From positions 434,001 through 498,000 of the forward strand of contig NZ_JABMKW010000008.1 in assembly GCF_013204795.1 (NCBI RefSeq): DNA of 64,000 nt, in the 5' to 3' direction. This DNA is from Pedobacter panaciterrae (lineage in GTDB: Bacteria > Bacteroidota > Bacteroidia > Sphingobacteriales > Sphingobacteriaceae). Below, one piece after another: positions 1 to 7,475 of the stretch; the first letter of the stretch is position 1; every line of letters begins with the position of its first letter. The notes under the pieces were generated by a model. The model saw only the letters and a program-made list of their open reading frames with translations, had not been told where the DNA came from and made no database searches. The position numbers and the translations under genes are program-made.

Positions 1-1272
1 GGCAATCCTGCTATCAGTAAAATTGCTTCACTACTTGCCAGTACGCCCGATGCATTGCGTAAGGAGGTTGTTTCTTCAGCAAGAAAAACATTACGTCTTA
101 GCATTAATAACCCTTCTCCAGAGAGAGACAAACTGATAAACTGGTATAATAGCCAGGCCTCTTTAAACGAAGACAGGTACAATTCTAAGCTATTTACCGA
201 TGGTATAGAAAGTCCGTTATTGGTTAAACAGGTGGCTCCCGAATACACTGAGGAAAGTAAAATGGTAGACGGCCGTGAATTACTGAACGCTTGCTTTGAC
301 GCTAATTTTGCACGCGATGAGCGTTTAGTAGCCTTTGGTGAAGATTTAGGCGCAATAGGCGACGTAAACCAGGGTTTTGCAGGCCTGCAAGCCAAGTATG
401 GTGATTTAAGGATCACTGATACCGGTATTAGAGAAATGACAATTATTGGTCAGGGTATTGGTCTGGCTTTGCGCGGTTTAAAACCTATTGCAGAGATTCA
501 GTACCTCGATTATTTACTATATGCACTTAATATTTTAAGTGATGACCTGGCAAGCTTATCTTATAGGACTAAAGCCGGTCAAAAAGCGCCTGTTATCATC
601 AGAACCCGTGGACATAGGTTAGAAGGCGTGTGGCATTCAGGATCTCCAATGTCTATGATTTTGGGCTCATTAAGAGGTTTGCATATATGCGTTCCGCGTA
701 ATATGACACAGGCTGCAGGTATTTACAATACCTTATTCAGATCTGATGAACCTGCTCTGGTTATTGAATGTCTGAATGGATACAGGTTAAAAGAAAAACT
801 ACCGGAAAATGTTGGCGAATACACTGTTCCTCTTGGAGAGGCAGAGATCGTAAGAACAGGAACTGATGTTACCATTGTATCTTATGGAGCTACTTTAAGA
901 GTTGTTGAAGAAGCGGCAGAAGAATTAGTCCAGTTAGGGATTTCAGTTGAAATAATCGATCCTCAAACACTACTTCCTTTTGATACAAAACAGATTTGTG
1001 CAGAATCTTTAAAGAAAACAAATAAGTTATTGGTAGTTGATGAAGATGTTCCGGGTGGAGGCGCTGCATTTATTTTACAACAGGTACTTGAAGCGCAAAA
1101 TGGTTATTACCATTTAGACGGACAGCCAAGAACGCTTACTGCTAAAGCTCACCGTCCGCCTTATGGATCAGATGGAGATTATTTTAGTAAGCCATCTGTT
1201 GATGATATTATTGAAACTGTGTATCAAATTATGCACGACAATAACGCATCAAAATACCCTTCTATATTCTAA
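1..1272 (+). CDS. 2-oxoacid dehydrogenase E1, beta part of an alpha/beta fusion (5' end outside window)
   Basis: The reading frame is open from base 1, so this is the last 423 residues of a longer protein. The visible part is the transketolase-like beta half of a thiamine-diphosphate E1 component: a pyrimidine-binding domain with FGEDLG and RITDTGIRE (roughly residues 90-145), the GHRLEGVWHSGSP segment, and the C-terminal domain starting at VTIVSYGATLR. E1 decarboxylates a 2-oxoacid and passes the acyl group to lipoyl-E2. Residues before the beta domain are not a normal E1-beta start, which fits the single-chain alpha/beta E1 common in Bacteroidota; that fusion is inferred because the alpha half lies outside. 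A branched-chain or pyruvate substrate cannot be decided here. The gene converges on aroC across a strong hairpin. Confidence 0.85.
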   Translation, partial: GNPAISKIASLLASTPDALRKEVVSSARKTLRLSINNPSPERDKLINWYNSQASLNEDRYNSKLFTDGIESPLLVKQVAPEYTEESKMVDGRELLNACFDANFARDERLVAFGEDLGAIGDVNQGFAGLQAKYGDLRITDTGIREMTIIGQGIGLALRGLKPIAEIQYLDYLLYALNILSDDLASLSYRTKAGQKAPVIIRTRGHRLEGVWHSGSPMSMILGSLRGLHICVPRNMTQAAGIYNTLFRSDEPALVIECLNGYRLKEKLPENVGEYTVPLGEAEIVRTGTDVTIVSYGATLRVVEEAAEELVQLGISVEIIDPQTLLPFDTKQICAESLKKTNKLLVVDEDVPGGGAAFILQQVLEAQNGYYHLDGQPRTLTAKAHRPPYGSDGDYFSKPSVDDIIETVYQIMHDNNASKYPSIF

Positions 1273-1290
1273 AAACAGACTTGCCAGAGA

Positions 1291-1347
1291 AGATAACTCT
1301 TCAGAGTTATCTCAGACTCTCCTTAGACCATGATCTAAGGAGAGTCT
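1291..1347. terminator. Bidirectional terminator hairpins between E1 and aroC
   Basis: A perfect 14-base inverted repeat (1314-1327 with 1334-1347, loop of 6) lies between the convergent genes. A second inverted repeat, 1291-1300 with 1303-1312, sits just before it. Position between two stop codons supports a two-way terminator, although the T-run is short. Confidence 0.7.
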
Positions 1348-1370
1348 AAATTAACTTTGTTGATTTTCTG

Positions 1371-2462
1371 TTATGCTAATTTGCTTGATCTGTTTCGAAG
1401 CAAATGATCGGCTAGCACTAATGCTGCCATTGCCTCAACAATTACAACTGCACGAGGTACAACACATGGATCGTGTCGGCCTTTACCTTTAATTTCTGCA
1501 GCTTCGCCTGCAGCATTTATGGTTTGCTGATTGTGCATAATTGTTGCAACCGGTTTAAAGGCTACTGTGAAATTGATTTCCATTCCGTTAGAAATACCTC
1601 CCTGGATTCCACCAGAGAAGTTGGTAAGCGTTTTAGGCCGACCTTCATTTGCTAAAAAGATATCGTTATGCTCTGATCCCCTCATTTCGCTTCCGCTAAA
1701 TCCAGACCCATATTCAAAACCGTGAACAGCATTAATGCTTAGCATAGCTTTACCCAGATCTGCATGAAGTTTATCAAATACAGGTTCACCTAAGCCAACA
1801 GGGCAGTTTTTAACAATACAATTGATCTTTCCGCCTACTGTATCGCCATCCTTGCGAACGCCATCAATAAATTCGATCATTTGATTTGCGATAGCCGGAT
1901 CTGCACAGCGAACGATGTTTTCTTCGCGGATAGCTAGCAAATCAGCGATGTTTTTACTTTCAAGATTAGGTGCTTCGATTTTGCCTACTGAAGATACGTG
2001 TGCAAAAACTTCAATACCATGATGTTTTAACAACAACTTGGCAATAGCTCCTGCTGCAACGCGGGCAGCCGTTTCACGAGCTGAGGAGCGTCCGCCGCCA
2101 CGGTGATCACGAATGCCATATTTAGCATCATAAGTATAATCGGCATGAGAGGGGCGATAAACATCAGTATTGTGGCTATAATCTTTACTGCGCTGATCCT
2201 CGTTTGGAATAAGCATTGCAATTGGCGTACCTGTACTTTTTCCTTCAAATGTTCCTGAAAGAATCTGCACGGTATCGCTCTCCTTTCGCTGAGTAGTAAT
2301 CTTAGATTGCCCCGGTTTGCGTTTATCTAACTCTGATTGAATAAAATCAAGATCGATGGGCAATTGCGCCGGACATCCATCCAGAATAACACCAATGGCC
2401 ACACCATGTGATTCCCCAAAGGTAGTGATGCGAAATAATTGCCCGAATGTGTTGCCTGCCAT
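1371..2462 (-). CDS. aroC: Chorismate synthase
   Basis: Catalyses the last shikimate-pathway step, 5-enolpyruvylshikimate-3-phosphate to chorismate, in the cytoplasm with reduced FMN as cofactor. The 363-residue length is normal. Family signatures are present: [10 protein letters not shown] near the N-terminus, [17 protein letters not shown] around residues 115-130, GSEHNDIF and [16 protein letters not shown] in the middle, and [11 protein letters not shown] near the C-terminus. It is the last gene of the pheA - DAHP synthase/mutase - aroA - aroC operon, 24 bases after aroA, and is therefore expected to be under the attenuator upstream of pheA. Nothing unusual in the coding sequence. Confidence 0.97.
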   Translation of the reverse strand: MAGNTFGQLFRITTFGESHGVAIGVILDGCPAQLPIDLDFIQSELDKRKPGQSKITTQRKESDTVQILSGTFEGKSTGTPIAMLIPNEDQRSKDYSHNTDVYRPSHADYTYDAKYGIRDHRGGGRSSARETAARVAAGAIAKLLLKHHGIEVFAHVSSVGKIEAPNLESKNIADLLAIREENIVRCADPAIANQMIEFIDGVRKDGDTVGGKINCIVKNCPVGLGEPVFDKLHADLGKAMLSINAVHGFEYGSGFSGSEMRGSEHNDIFLANEGRPKTLTNFSGGIQGGISNGMEINFTVAFKPVATIMHNQQTINAAGEAAEIKGKGRHDPCVVPRAVVIVEAMAALVLADHLLRNRSSKLA

Positions 2463-2486
2463 TTTAGAATTATTTTATGTTTTTAA

Positions 2487-3740
2487 TTAAATCTCTGTAA
2501 CTGTAAACCCTGCTTTTACTAAATCTTTCCAGAAATCAGGATAAGATTTTTCTACAACATCCATTTCTTCCAGAACAACTTCGTTTATGACCAGACTAAG
2601 CGGAGCAAAAGCCATCGCCATTCTATGGTCTTCGTAAGTAGCAAAAGATACCCTTTCAGGGAAGTTTAGCTGATCGCAGTTCAGTGTATAAATAAAGTTG
2701 TCTTCATTTAAGGTTACACCAATCTTTGAAAGCTCATTTTGTAAAGCCAAAACACGATCAGTTTCTTTGATCTTTAAGGTTTCCAGACCCGTGAATTTAA
2801 GGTTTTTTCTTAAAGCAGCGGCACATACAATAATGGTTTGTGCTAAATCCGGACAATCTTTTAGATCAAGAATATCATCATTAAAGTTTGTTTCAGTGGT
2901 TTTAAGGTTAATTCCTTTGCTGGTTTTTGCTGTTTGTACCCCAAAGGCAGTCATAATTTCTCTGATACGACTATCGCCTTGCAAGCTTTTATCTTTTAGA
3001 TAAGGCAAACCGATCTGTGCATTTTCAGCAAGCGCTGCTATGCTATACCAATAAGAAGCTGCACTCCAGTCGGGTTCTACTGCAAGTGTAGCCGCTTCAA
3101 AAGTCTGTGGTTTAATGGTAATGTTGTTTCCAGACCATTCATGCACAATACCAGCTTCCTGAAGCATGTCTAACGTCATTTTAACATAAGGAAGAGAGGT
3201 TAACTCACCTTCAATCTGTAGCGTTAAACCTAGCGGTAAAATAGGCGCAATCATTAATAAAGCTGAAATATACTGACTACTTATATCACCTTTAATTTTA
3301 ACGGTATCAGTGCTTTGTTTTAACGGACCATTGATGTTTAACGGAGGGAATCCATCTTGTTCAAGGTAAGTAATATCAGCACCGATGTTTTTTAATGCTT
3401 CAGCAAGAATACCAATGGGGCGTTGTTTCATTCTTTCTGTTCCTGTTAATAAAAAGTTACCAGGTAGGGTAGAGAGCATGGCTGTTAAAAAACGCATTGC
3501 AGTACCCGCAGGGCCCACATCAACGGTTTGTTGATGTGGGTTGCTTTGCGAGATATTATTTAATATACTGTTTAAAGTAACAGTATCAGCAGCATTAGAC
3601 ATATTATCAACCTTTACAGTCCCCTTACTCAAAGAGCTGATAATTAATGCTCTGTTACACTCACTCTTAGAGCCTGTAAGTGTAATTTCTGTATCTATTT
3701 GTTTGCTTCCTTTAAAAGAAACAAGCGCATGTTTACTCAT
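2487..3740 (-). CDS. aroA: 3-phosphoshikimate 1-carboxyvinyltransferase (EPSP synthase)
   Basis: Joins phosphoenolpyruvate to shikimate-3-phosphate, the sixth shikimate step. The 417-residue protein shows the two-domain EPSP synthase fold by motif: GSKSECNRALI at the N-terminus, DVGPAGTAMRFLTAML near residue 80, GTERMKQRPIG, ISSQYISALLM, the KIKETDR segment and YEDHRMAMAF near the C-terminus. The start follows only 2 bases after the stop of the DAHP synthase/mutase gene, so translation is probably coupled. The motif set diverges somewhat from the E. coli type, as is common in Bacteroidota. Confidence 0.95.
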   Translation of the reverse strand: MSKHALVSFKGSKQIDTEITLTGSKSECNRALIISSLSKGTVKVDNMSNAADTVTLNSILNNISQSNPHQQTVDVGPAGTAMRFLTAMLSTLPGNFLLTGTERMKQRPIGILAEALKNIGADITYLEQDGFPPLNINGPLKQSTDTVKIKGDISSQYISALLMIAPILPLGLTLQIEGELTSLPYVKMTLDMLQEAGIVHEWSGNNITIKPQTFEAATLAVEPDWSAASYWYSIAALAENAQIGLPYLKDKSLQGDSRIREIMTAFGVQTAKTSKGINLKTTETNFNDDILDLKDCPDLAQTIIVCAAALRKNLKFTGLETLKIKETDRVLALQNELSKIGVTLNEDNFIYTLNCDQLNFPERVSFATYEDHRMAMAFAPLSLVINEVVLEEMDVVEKSYPDFWKDLVKAGFTVTEI

Positions 3741-3742
3741 TA

Positions 3743-4882
3743 TTAAGACTTAACTTCTGTGTGTGCTTCTGCTGCAATTCCTTTTTCGGCTTTGCCTGCG
3801 TTCATGATCTCAGTTTGTTTACGGATAGACTCACCATGAACAAGTTCCAAAAATTTCTCAGTAAAGTTTAAATCTAATTTTAGTGCTTTTGCAAATGAGA
3901 TACCTTTTTGAATGATAGCATCCCAACGGTTAACCTGTAAAATTGTAACCTGGTTATCGCGTTTGTACTCACCGATTTTAGCAACGATAGACATACGCTC
4001 ACCTAATTTTTGTAATAAGATGTCGTCAATTTTATCGATTTGCTTACGGAATTCAGCTAATTGATCAGAGATCGCTTCATTTTTAGTTTCTGGTTCACGA
4101 ACTGTTAAGCGATCAACTAACTCAGCTAAAGCAGCTGGAGTTACTTGTTGTTTAGCATCAGTCCACGCAACAGAAGGATCAACATGCGACTCGATCATTA
4201 AACCTTGCATATCTAAGTCTAATGCTTTTTGAGAGATGTAAGGAATTAACTCTCTGTTACCACAGATGTGACTTGGATCGTTGATGATAGGTAACTCAGG
4301 GCATAATGTTTTCAATTGGATAGCAAGTTCCCACATTGGTTCGTTACGGAACGAGCTTTTCTCGAATGAAGAGAAGCCACGGTGAATTGCACCTAATTTA
4401 GTGATACCAGCGCCATTGATACGCTCTAAAGCACCAACCCATAATTGTAAATCAGGGTTTACAGGGTTTTTAACTAATACAGGAATGTCTACACCTTTTA
4501 AAGCGTCGGCAATTTCCTGAACTGTGAATGGGTTTACTGTTGAACGTGCACCAATCCAAAGGATATCTACACCAGCAGCTAAAGCTTCTTCAACGTGTTT
4601 AGCATTTGCAACCTCTACAGCTGTTGGTAAACCAGTTTCTAACTTAGCTCTTTTTAACCATTCTAAACCTATACTTCCAATTCCTTCGAATTCTCCAGGA
4701 CGAGTACGTGGTTTCCAGATACCTGCTCTTAAAACAGATACTTTTCCTGTTGCAGCCAATAAATGAGCTGTAGTTAATAATTGCTCTTCAGTTTCTGCAC
4801 TACAAGGTCCTGAGATGATCAAAGGCTCATTGTTGATGTTAAGCCAGGTGTTAAGCGGTTGAATGTTTAATTGTAATTTCAT
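3743..4882 (-). CDS. Bifunctional DAHP synthase / chorismate mutase
   Basis: Two enzymes in one chain of 379 residues. Residues about 1-260 are a type I (beta subgroup) DAHP synthase, which condenses phosphoenolpyruvate with erythrose-4-phosphate; markers are SGPCSAETEEQ, RAGIWKPRTRPGEFEG, IGARSTVNPF, VLVKNPVNPD and INDPSHICGNRE. Residues about 270-365 are an AroQ-class chorismate mutase, seen as the helical stretch with FRKQIDKIDDILLQKLGERM and KIGEYKR. The fusion ties the first step of the pathway to the chorismate branch toward prephenate, and the mutase domain may act as a sensor in feedback control, as in related fusions. It lies 54 bases after pheA and 2 before aroA in one operon. Confidence 0.93.
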   Translation of the reverse strand: MKLQLNIQPLNTWLNINNEPLIISGPCSAETEEQLLTTAHLLAATGKVSVLRAGIWKPRTRPGEFEGIGSIGLEWLKRAKLETGLPTAVEVANAKHVEEALAAGVDILWIGARSTVNPFTVQEIADALKGVDIPVLVKNPVNPDLQLWVGALERINGAGITKLGAIHRGFSSFEKSSFRNEPMWELAIQLKTLCPELPIINDPSHICGNRELIPYISQKALDLDMQGLMIESHVDPSVAWTDAKQQVTPAALAELVDRLTVREPETKNEAISDQLAEFRKQIDKIDDILLQKLGERMSIVAKIGEYKRDNQVTILQVNRWDAIIQKGISFAKALKLDLNFTEKFLELVHGESIRKQTEIMNAGKAEKGIAAEAHTEVKS

Positions 4883-4936
4883 TGTTTTGGGGTTATATGT
4901 GTTAATATTTTATTTTAATTGGATTATTTATGCTAA

Positions 4937-5770
4937 TTATACTTTGTCGTTTTTCTGGTACTCACCCATGATATTAAAGTTCACGGTGTATTTAAGGGCC
5001 TGGCGGACAGCCTTATCATAAGCCTCCATGTTTTTCCATTCCATATCTACATAGAAGTAATATTCATTTCTTTTGCCAAGCACAGGCATGCTCTGTATTT
5101 TGCTTAAGTTAACCTGCTGGTCAGCAAAGATGTTTAACACCTTAACCAGTGCACCAACATGGTTACTTACCTGGAAGCAAATAGATGCTTTATTGATTGG
5201 AGCCCCTTCTTCAGCTGTTCCTTTTTTAAGGATCAGAAAGCGGGTAAAGTTTTTCTTGTTCGATTCAATTCTTCTTTCAATGATATTTAGCCCATACAAT
5301 TCCGCTGCAAGCGTATTTGCTATAGCAACTGTATCTGTAAGCTGTTCTTCCTTAATGCGCTTTGCACAGGCAGCAGTATCATTGCTCTCTATGATCTGGA
5401 TCTGTGGGTAATCTTCAAAGAAATCAACGCATTGGCGAATAGCAATAGGGTGGGAAGTAGCATATTTGATATCCTCAAACTTTACACCGGGCAGTGCCAT
5501 CAGGTGAAGTTGAATAGCCAGGTAAACTTCGCCAACTACAGCGAAATTGTATTCACGTATTAAGGTGTAATTCGGTAGAAGACTTCCGGCTATTGAATTT
5601 TCAATTGCCATTACCACGAAGTCTGCGCCATCGTTTTCTAAAACCTCGCATGTGTGTTTAAAGGAAGTACATTCAATGGTCTGAATGTCTTTTCCGAAAA
5701 ACTTGAATGCGGCCTCTTCGTGAAATGAAGCTTTAATGCCTTGAATTGCTACTCTTGTTCCTTTTTTCAT
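4937..5770 (-). CDS. pheA: Prephenate dehydratase
   Basis: Converts prephenate to phenylpyruvate, committing chorismate to phenylalanine. The 277-residue protein has the dehydratase domain (about 5-185) with AIQGIKASFHEEAAFKFFG, MAIENSIAGSLLPNY, SNDTAACA and TRFLIL, followed by an ACT domain (about 195-275) with NHVGALVKVLNIFADQQVNL. In well-studied enzymes the ACT domain binds phenylalanine through GALV and ESRP motifs; here GALV is kept but the ESRP position reads QSMP. First gene of the operon, with about 190 bases of leader between the predicted transcript start and this ATG, holding the leader peptide and terminator listed separately. Confidence 0.95.
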   Translation of the reverse strand: MKKGTRVAIQGIKASFHEEAAFKFFGKDIQTIECTSFKHTCEVLENDGADFVVMAIENSIAGSLLPNYTLIREYNFAVVGEVYLAIQLHLMALPGVKFEDIKYATSHPIAIRQCVDFFEDYPQIQIIESNDTAACAKRIKEEQLTDTVAIANTLAAELYGLNIIERRIESNKKNFTRFLILKKGTAEEGAPINKASICFQVSNHVGALVKVLNIFADQQVNLSKIQSMPVLGKRNEYYFYVDMEWKNMEAYDKAVRQALKYTVNFNIMGEYQKNDKV

Positions 5771-5830
5771 TAGAATATTTTCCCTTTTTAATGGTTATGA
5801 AATTATCATAACTGTTATTTTCTCTAAACG

Positions 5831-5861
5831 AAAAAAGTCCCGGCTTTAGACCGGGACTTTT
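5831..5861 (-). terminator. Attenuator terminator hairpin of the pheA operon leader
   Basis: On the minus strand a stem of 11 pairs, AAAAGTCCCGG with CCGGGACTTTT, encloses a 7-base loop and runs into a tract of six T. It lies 35 bases after the leader-peptide stop and about 60 bases before the pheA ATG. No gene ends just upstream of it; aroB ends more than 200 bases earlier and before the promoter. A terminator in front of the first gene is the hallmark of attenuation. Confidence 0.85.
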
Positions 5862-5895
5862 CGTATACATTTATCTTATTAGATTCTAGTGCATA

Positions 5896-5958
5896 TTAGT
5901 CCCGGCTCTTACTAAAGTAGTAGAAGTAACCAAACCAATATGTAGTGATATTTTTCAA
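5896..5958 (-). CDS. Leader peptide of the aromatic (pheA-aro) operon
   Basis: A 20-codon frame starts at TTG (5958-5956) and ends at TAA (5898-5896). It reads LKNITTYWFGYFYYFSKSRD, with the first residue Met if TTG initiates. Eight of the nine residues YWFGYFYYF are aromatic, which is far from chance in front of an aromatic amino acid operon. The start is preceded by an A-rich stretch (AAAAGAAAA), the usual Bacteroidota initiation context; there is no in-frame ATG. The last codons (AGC CGG GAC TAA) contain CCGGGACT at 5905-5898, identical to the 3' arm of the terminator and complementary to its 5' arm. A ribosome reaching the stop would cover this strand and allow termination; a ribosome stalled on aromatic codons would leave it free to form an antiterminator. 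The stalling logic is inferred. Confidence 0.82.
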   Translation of the reverse strand: MKNITTYWFGYFYYFSKSRD

Positions 5959-5977
5959 AATTTTCTTTTCGTTTCGC

Positions 5978-6007
5978 CAAATGTACTAACAAAATTTAAT
6001 TTGTCAA
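5978..6007 (-). promoter_or_regulatory. Promoter of the pheA-aro operon
   Basis: On the minus strand TTG (6007-6005, inside TTGACA) is followed after 19 bases by TACATTTG (5985-5978), a full match to the Bacteroidota -7 element TAnnTTTG. Transcription should start near 5972, about 14 bases before the leader-peptide TTG. Confidence 0.75.
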
Positions 6008-6067
6008 TAGTTAATTTAAAAAAATTATTTATTGTTTGTTATAAGGTTCTTGTTGTGGTTCAAAATA

Positions 6068-7147
6068 TTAGGCATTTTCTGACTTGGAAGTTAAGGTGTT
6101 TAGGTAAGCAAAACTATCCAAAATGTCGTTTTTTGATACCCTACAGTTAAAATCACACGCTCCAATGCGGCTCAATAATGAGAACATGATCTGTCCGTTT
6201 TCATTCTTTTTATCGCTTTGCATAAATTCCAATAATTGGTCAAAACTTTCTTCCTTAATGTGATATTTAGGATATAATTTTAAAATATAGGTACCGATGT
6301 TGTTAAGCTCATCCTCGCTAAGCGTATTGTTTTTGGCCGACAAGAAGCCTTCGCATATCATACCTATGGCTATTGCCTCGCCATGTGTTAAAGGGTTTTT
6401 ATCGTTTATTAAAGAATAGGTTTCAACCGCATGGCCTATAGTATGCCCATAGTTTAATATTTTTCTTAATCCTTTTTCATGAGGGTCTTCTGTTACAACC
6501 TCGTTTTTTATCTCTACCGAACGGTAAATAGCGTTGGCCTCAATTTGTTCGTAATCGCTGTTTTGCAATTCTGCATAATAGTCTTTGTCTACAATTAAAC
6601 CATGTTTAATCATTTCAGCAAAACCAGAAAGCAGTTCTCTTTTAGGCAGCGTTTTAAGGAAGGAAGTTTCAATAAATACAGCTTGAGGAAGGGTAAACGT
6701 TCCAACCATATTTTTTACATTATCTACATCGATACCGGTTTTACCACCCACCGATGCATCAACCTGCGAAAGCAGGGTAGTAGGGATATTAATAAAATCT
6801 ATCCCGCGTTTATATGTTGAAGCCACAAAGCCACCCATATCGGTAATCACGCCCCCGCCTAAATTTATCATCAAGCATTTGCGGTCTGCCTCAAAATCCA
6901 ATAGTGTTTTCCAGATGCCAATACAAAAATCTATATTTTTGTTCTCTTCGCCAGGATCTGTTTCAATCAGATCAAATCCTGTAAAATCTCCCAGCATTTC
7001 CTGGAACTGAGGTAAGCATAATTCTGCGGTATTCCGATCCACAAATACAAAGATCTTGCTGTATTTGCTGCTTTCTATAATTTCTACCAGAGGGGCAAGA
7101 TTCGCTTCAAAATGGATGGTATGTCCGGCACTGTTTAATTTGTTCAT
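6068..7147 (-). CDS. aroB: 3-dehydroquinate synthase
   Basis: Cyclises DAHP to 3-dehydroquinate, the second shikimate step, using NAD and a divalent metal. The 359-residue length is typical. Visible motifs are the NAD-binding NLGGGVITDMGGFVA, IPTTLLSQVDASVGGKTG with the lysine of the active site, and metal ligands in FAEMIKHG, NYGHTIGHAVE and LTHGEAIAIG. The ATG shares one base with the stop of the S4-protein gene (TAATG), so both are read from the promoter at 7361-7391. Its transcript is separate from the pheA operon, whose promoter starts 60 bases past the aroB stop, so aroB appears to escape the aromatic attenuator. Confidence 0.96.
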   Translation of the reverse strand: MNKLNSAGHTIHFEANLAPLVEIIESSKYSKIFVFVDRNTAELCLPQFQEMLGDFTGFDLIETDPGEENKNIDFCIGIWKTLLDFEADRKCLMINLGGGVITDMGGFVASTYKRGIDFINIPTTLLSQVDASVGGKTGIDVDNVKNMVGTFTLPQAVFIETSFLKTLPKRELLSGFAEMIKHGLIVDKDYYAELQNSDYEQIEANAIYRSVEIKNEVVTEDPHEKGLRKILNYGHTIGHAVETYSLINDKNPLTHGEAIAIGMICEGFLSAKNNTLSEDELNNIGTYILKLYPKYHIKEESFDQLLEFMQSDKKNENGQIMFSLLSRIGACDFNCRVSKNDILDSFAYLNTLTSKSENA

Positions 7148-7353
7148 TAAATGATTGTTATTTTCTGACCCATAAAATCAATTACATCTCCAACCCGCAC
7201 CTTCAATCGCTTGCGGTAATCAACCTTGCCGTTATATTTTACAAGACCGTCTTCAACAACAGTTTGGGCTTCGCCACCGCTTTGAACAAGTGCAGTTGCT
7301 TTTAACAACTGAATAAGGGGAATGAATTCGCCTTCTAATTTAAATTGTATCAT
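7147..7353 (-). CDS. Small S4-domain RNA-binding protein
   Basis: A 68-residue protein that is essentially one S4 RNA-binding domain of the YbcJ/YaaA type: the KLEGEFIPLIQLLKATALVQSGGEA start, then GLVKYNGKVDYRKRLKVRVGDVI. Such proteins are thought to bind structured RNA, often ribosomal, but the target is not known. It is the first gene of a pair with aroB and overlaps the aroB start by one base. The promoter's -7 element ends 7 bases before the ATG, so the mRNA is probably leaderless or nearly so. Confidence 0.85.
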   Translation of the reverse strand: MIQFKLEGEFIPLIQLLKATALVQSGGEAQTVVEDGLVKYNGKVDYRKRLKVRVGDVIDFMGQKITII

Positions 7354-7360
7354 TATAAGA

Positions 7361-7391
7361 CAAACTTAGATAAAATTTTTTACTGCCAAAA
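7361..7391 (-). promoter_or_regulatory. Promoter of the S4-protein/aroB pair
   Basis: TTTTG (7391-7387) and TAAGTTTG (7368-7361) on the minus strand are 18 bases apart and match the Bacteroidota consensus. The start codon at 7353 lies only 7 bases past the -7 element. Confidence 0.7.
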
Positions 7392-7438
7392 TTACAATTA
7401 TTTATAGTGTGTTCTACCAGTGGTAGCTATGGAATTTA

Positions 7439-7446
7439 TACTTTTG
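7439..7446 (+). promoter_or_regulatory. Possible -7 element for proline dehydrogenase
   Basis: TACTTTTG fits TAnnTTTG and lies 29 bases before the proline dehydrogenase ATG. A matching TTTG about 19 bases upstream is not seen, so the call is tentative. Confidence 0.4.
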
Positions 7447-7475
7447 CAAACGATTTGACTAACTGACATTCACTA

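Noticed and set aside
2027..2248. 73-aa frame on the minus strand
   Set aside because: It overlaps the aroC frame entirely and translates as a shadow of it.
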